Part shown: piece by piece, positions 62,341 through 64,000 of the stretch
How positions within the stretch are numbered: position 1 is the first letter of the stretch
How the letters are laid out: the number at the start of each line of letters is the position of its first letter
Notes under the pieces: generated by a model
The model's input: only the letters and a program-made list of their open reading frames with translations
The model's database searches: none
What the model was told of the DNA's origin: nothing
Made by a program: the position numbers and the translations under genes
Source: Deltaproteobacteria bacterium
GTDB taxonomy: Bacteria; Desulfobacterota; Syntrophobacteria; BM002
Length of the DNA stretch: 64,000 bases
NCBI GenBank assembly: GCA_019309045.1
Contig: JAFDGZ010000009.1
Location: 1 to 64,000, forward strand
Direction: 5' to 3'

Positions 62341-63276
62341 ATGGCAGCATTTGCTCTCCCAGAGGATTTTTTCGCAGAAGAGTTCTTGCAGGAGCTGCTG
62401 GAGCTGCTGCTGCGCAAGGCAACGGCCCTCGACCAACTGACAGCTAGAGACTTTGGACCGCGCATACTGCGACAGCAGGAAGCAGAAGCTCTTCTGGCAG
62501 AGGCTATGGAGATCTGCCATGAGCTCCTCCATTGGCAACCAGCTCAAACAGTGAAGCCACGCCTGGTGCTTACTCGGCGGCTCAGTAGATTATGGGGTCG
62601 GACGATGATCCTTTTTTTGCTGTTCGTTCCCCTCTCTATGCTGCTTTTTTTTCTGACAGCCAGAGTGGCAGATTCCTCCTCTGCCTACTGGCTTGTCCGC
62701 GGCGCCATTTTCTTCTTGCTCGCCGTTCCCCTTTTGATCCACAAACGCACCCGCATCAATATCGAACACCAGTGCGGCTATGTGAGAGATGCTAGAGGCC
62801 GCTCAGCTATTGTCATCGACCAGCTGCCCAGAGTCCAGTTGCAATCCTATCTTGCCCATGAGTACGCTCATCACCTCTATGCCGATAGGCAGGCGAGCGA
62901 GAGCCTGGTCTGGCGGCGGCATGGCTGGGCGCGACTGCTGCAGTGGCAGGCAGTCAAACAGCTGGCAGCGCGTTACCAGAACCCGGCTTTTCACTACCAT
63001 GCCCTCGAGCAGGTGGTGGCTGAGTTGAAGTTTGCCTGCGAGTTGATACTGCGCAGCAGGCAGAGAAAGATGCCCAGACCGTTGCAGCGCGTTCCCACTT
63101 TGTATCAAGCGAACCCCTTGCGACGTCTGCTCACCGGAGTGCCGGGATACAATACCAGCCGTCTTATTGAGCACGCCGTTGGTACTGCAAACGTCTTTGT
63201 CCGGGCGAAGCAAAGCGGTTTCGCCAGCGTCCTCAACGAGGAACTACTACAGTCCACAAGCAGCGCAGTCCACTGA
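62341..63276 (+). CDS. Membrane protein with HExxH motif, unknown
   Basis: About 311 aa. I do not recognise the family. Two hydrophobic segments (TMILFLLFVPLSMLLFFLTA and WLVRGAIFFLLAVPLLI) lie at about residues 88-134, and the C-terminal half carries AHEYAHHLYAD with HEYAH at about 173-177, a zinc-peptidase-like signature, plus a downstream stretch with ALEQVVAELKFAC that could supply a Glu ligand. A GTG at 62290 would extend it by 17 residues. It is divergent from the chelatase ATPase gene. Confidence 0.7.
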   Translation: MAAFALPEDFFAEEFLQELLELLLRKATALDQLTARDFGPRILRQQEAEALLAEAMEICHELLHWQPAQTVKPRLVLTRRLSRLWGRTMILFLLFVPLSMLLFFLTARVADSSSAYWLVRGAIFFLLAVPLLIHKRTRINIEHQCGYVRDARGRSAIVIDQLPRVQLQSYLAHEYAHHLYADRQASESLVWRRHGWARLLQWQAVKQLAARYQNPAFHYHALEQVVAELKFACELILRSRQRKMPRPLQRVPTLYQANPLRRLLTGVPGYNTSRLIEHAVGTANVFVRAKQSGFASVLNEELLQSTSSAVH

Positions 63277-63337
63277 CAGCCAGTCATCTTCATGCAAAGA
63301 ACTCCAGTTGGGACATAACTGGCCTCGCAATTAATCA

Positions 63338-63366
63338 TTGAAAAAGAGCAACTGGTGTGCTAAAGA
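63338..63366 (+). promoter_or_regulatory. Candidate promoter of the amino-acid binding protein gene
   Basis: TTGAAA (63338-63343), 17-base spacer, TAAAGA (63361-63366), about 80 bases before the gene. Both boxes are only partly consensus. Confidence 0.3.
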
Positions 63367-63446
63367 ATTGATTTATTTGTTTCCCAGCCAAATCAATATG
63401 CGTACCCAGAAAGCAGGTTGTCACCCAATCAAAAGGGAGGAGAGGA

Positions 63447-64000
63447 ATGAAAAAGAGTTCTATAATTGTTGTGACGTTGCTGGCCGTGGCACTCATTGTG
63501 TCGCCCTCGGTATGGGCAAAGCAAAAGCTTATCAAAATTGGAATCAACGCACCTTTGACCGGAGACATCCCTAAAGTTGGCGAAGGAACCAAGTACGCAG
63601 CTCAAATGTGGCTGGAGGATATCAAAGCCGCAGGTGGCCTGGAGGTGGGCGGCAAGAAGTACCCGGTGGAACTGGTTATCGAGGATAATGAATCCAAGGC
63701 CGAGTCTGCGGTGAAGGCGAACACCAAGATGATCACCGAAGACGAAGTGCTGGCAATCGTTGGGCCGCAGGCCTCCAAACAGGCGGTGCCTGCCGGTGAT
63801 GTGGCCAACAACTACAAGACGCCTATGATCAGTCCGTGGTCCACCAATCCGGATACCACCAAAAATCGACCGTACGTGTTTCGTGGCTGCTTTCTCGATC
63901 CTTTCCAGGGACCGGTGTTGGCCAATTTTATCACCAAAGAATTTGGTTTCAGTAAAGCGGCGGTGCTCTATGATGTGGCCAGCGATTACCCGAAAGGTCT
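63447..64000 (+). CDS. Branched-chain amino-acid-type ABC binding protein, C-terminus cut by window edge
   Basis: The first 184 residues of a periplasmic binding protein of the LivJ type. A signal peptide (MKKSSIIVVTLLAVALIVSPSVWA) is followed by IKIGINAPLTGDIPKVGEGTKYAAQMWLEDI, VEDNESKAE-like IEDNESKAESAVKANTKMI, VGPQASKQAVPAGDVANN and PMISPWSTNPDTTKNRPYVFRG. RBS GGGAGGAGAGG is strong. The gene runs off the right edge; LivHMGF transport genes probably follow outside the window. Related proteins bind branched amino acids, amides or aromatic compounds. Confidence 0.93.
   Translation, partial: MKKSSIIVVTLLAVALIVSPSVWAKQKLIKIGINAPLTGDIPKVGEGTKYAAQMWLEDIKAAGGLEVGGKKYPVELVIEDNESKAESAVKANTKMITEDEVLAIVGPQASKQAVPAGDVANNYKTPMISPWSTNPDTTKNRPYVFRGCFLDPFQGPVLANFITKEFGFSKAAVLYDVASDYPKG

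Overview
The window looks like a chromosomal segment of a mesophilic, probably anaerobic deltaproteobacterium (Desulfobacterota, Syntrophobacter/Desulfobacter-like); this is inferred from gene content, not from a marker gene. Pointers are an anaerobic-type GlpA/GlpB pair, a TetR-controlled beta-oxidation operon, two phosphate butyryltransferases with butyrate kinase, an FmdB zinc ribbon, 4Fe-4S and radical SAM proteins, and bacterial sphingolipid genes. Coding density is high and GC is moderate. I see no insertion sequence, prophage, CRISPR array, rRNA or tRNA.

Layout. 1-8.2 kb, minus strand: one tight row of eight genes, in transcription order fatty acyl-AMP ligase, ceramide-reductase-like epimerase, acyl carrier protein, serine palmitoyltransferase-like enzyme, NeuB, SDR, aldehyde dehydrogenase and a NeuA-like cytidylyltransferase cut by the window edge. 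9.2-14.6 kb: a GNAT-fold protein resembling bacterial ceramide synthase, a MobA-like nucleotidyltransferase, a metallophosphoesterase, a diacylglycerol-kinase-family lipid kinase and a Tam41-type cytidylyltransferase. Together these read as a sphingolipid pathway: base synthesis, N-acylation, phosphorylation, CDP activation and perhaps a nonulosonic (sialic-like) acid head group. 14.8-18.4 kb, minus strand: KAS III, a YkgJ-type cysteine protein, a ferredoxin, a 58-aa Cys-rich peptide and a radical SAM enzyme, function unknown.

18.9-26.2 kb: two histidine-kinase-like proteins (one with a degraded ATPase domain), an RNA m5C methyltransferase whose C-terminal domain lies in another frame, FmdB, an HExxH protein, enoyl-CoA hydratase, a CMD-family protein and a monohaem cytochrome c. 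26.3-34.3 kb: glpB/glpA and, divergently, a complete ABC importer. 34.4-38.0 kb, minus strand: HAD phosphatase, serA, and queF with a queuosine-precursor transporter. 38.4-44.4 kb: TetR regulator and beta-oxidation operon behind a strong sigma-70-like promoter with operator-like repeats. 44.5-52.6 kb: a B12-type radical SAM protein, then a TetR repressor divergent from a complete RND efflux system. 52.7-57.3 kb: aldehyde dehydrogenase, ptb-ptb-buk. 57.6-64 kb: SlyD-like FKBP, a 54-aa basic protein with a TTG start, asnS, a BchI/BchD-type chelatase pair, a membrane HExxH protein and the start of a branched-chain amino-acid-type binding protein.

Most notable: (1) sphingolipid-backbone and nonulosonic-acid genes in one apparent operon; (2) a Tam41-like enzyme directly behind a lipid kinase, suggesting CDP-ceramide-type activation; (3) a minus-strand intrinsic terminator upstream of asnS with no gene in front of it; (4) a multibranched inverted repeat in the queF leader.
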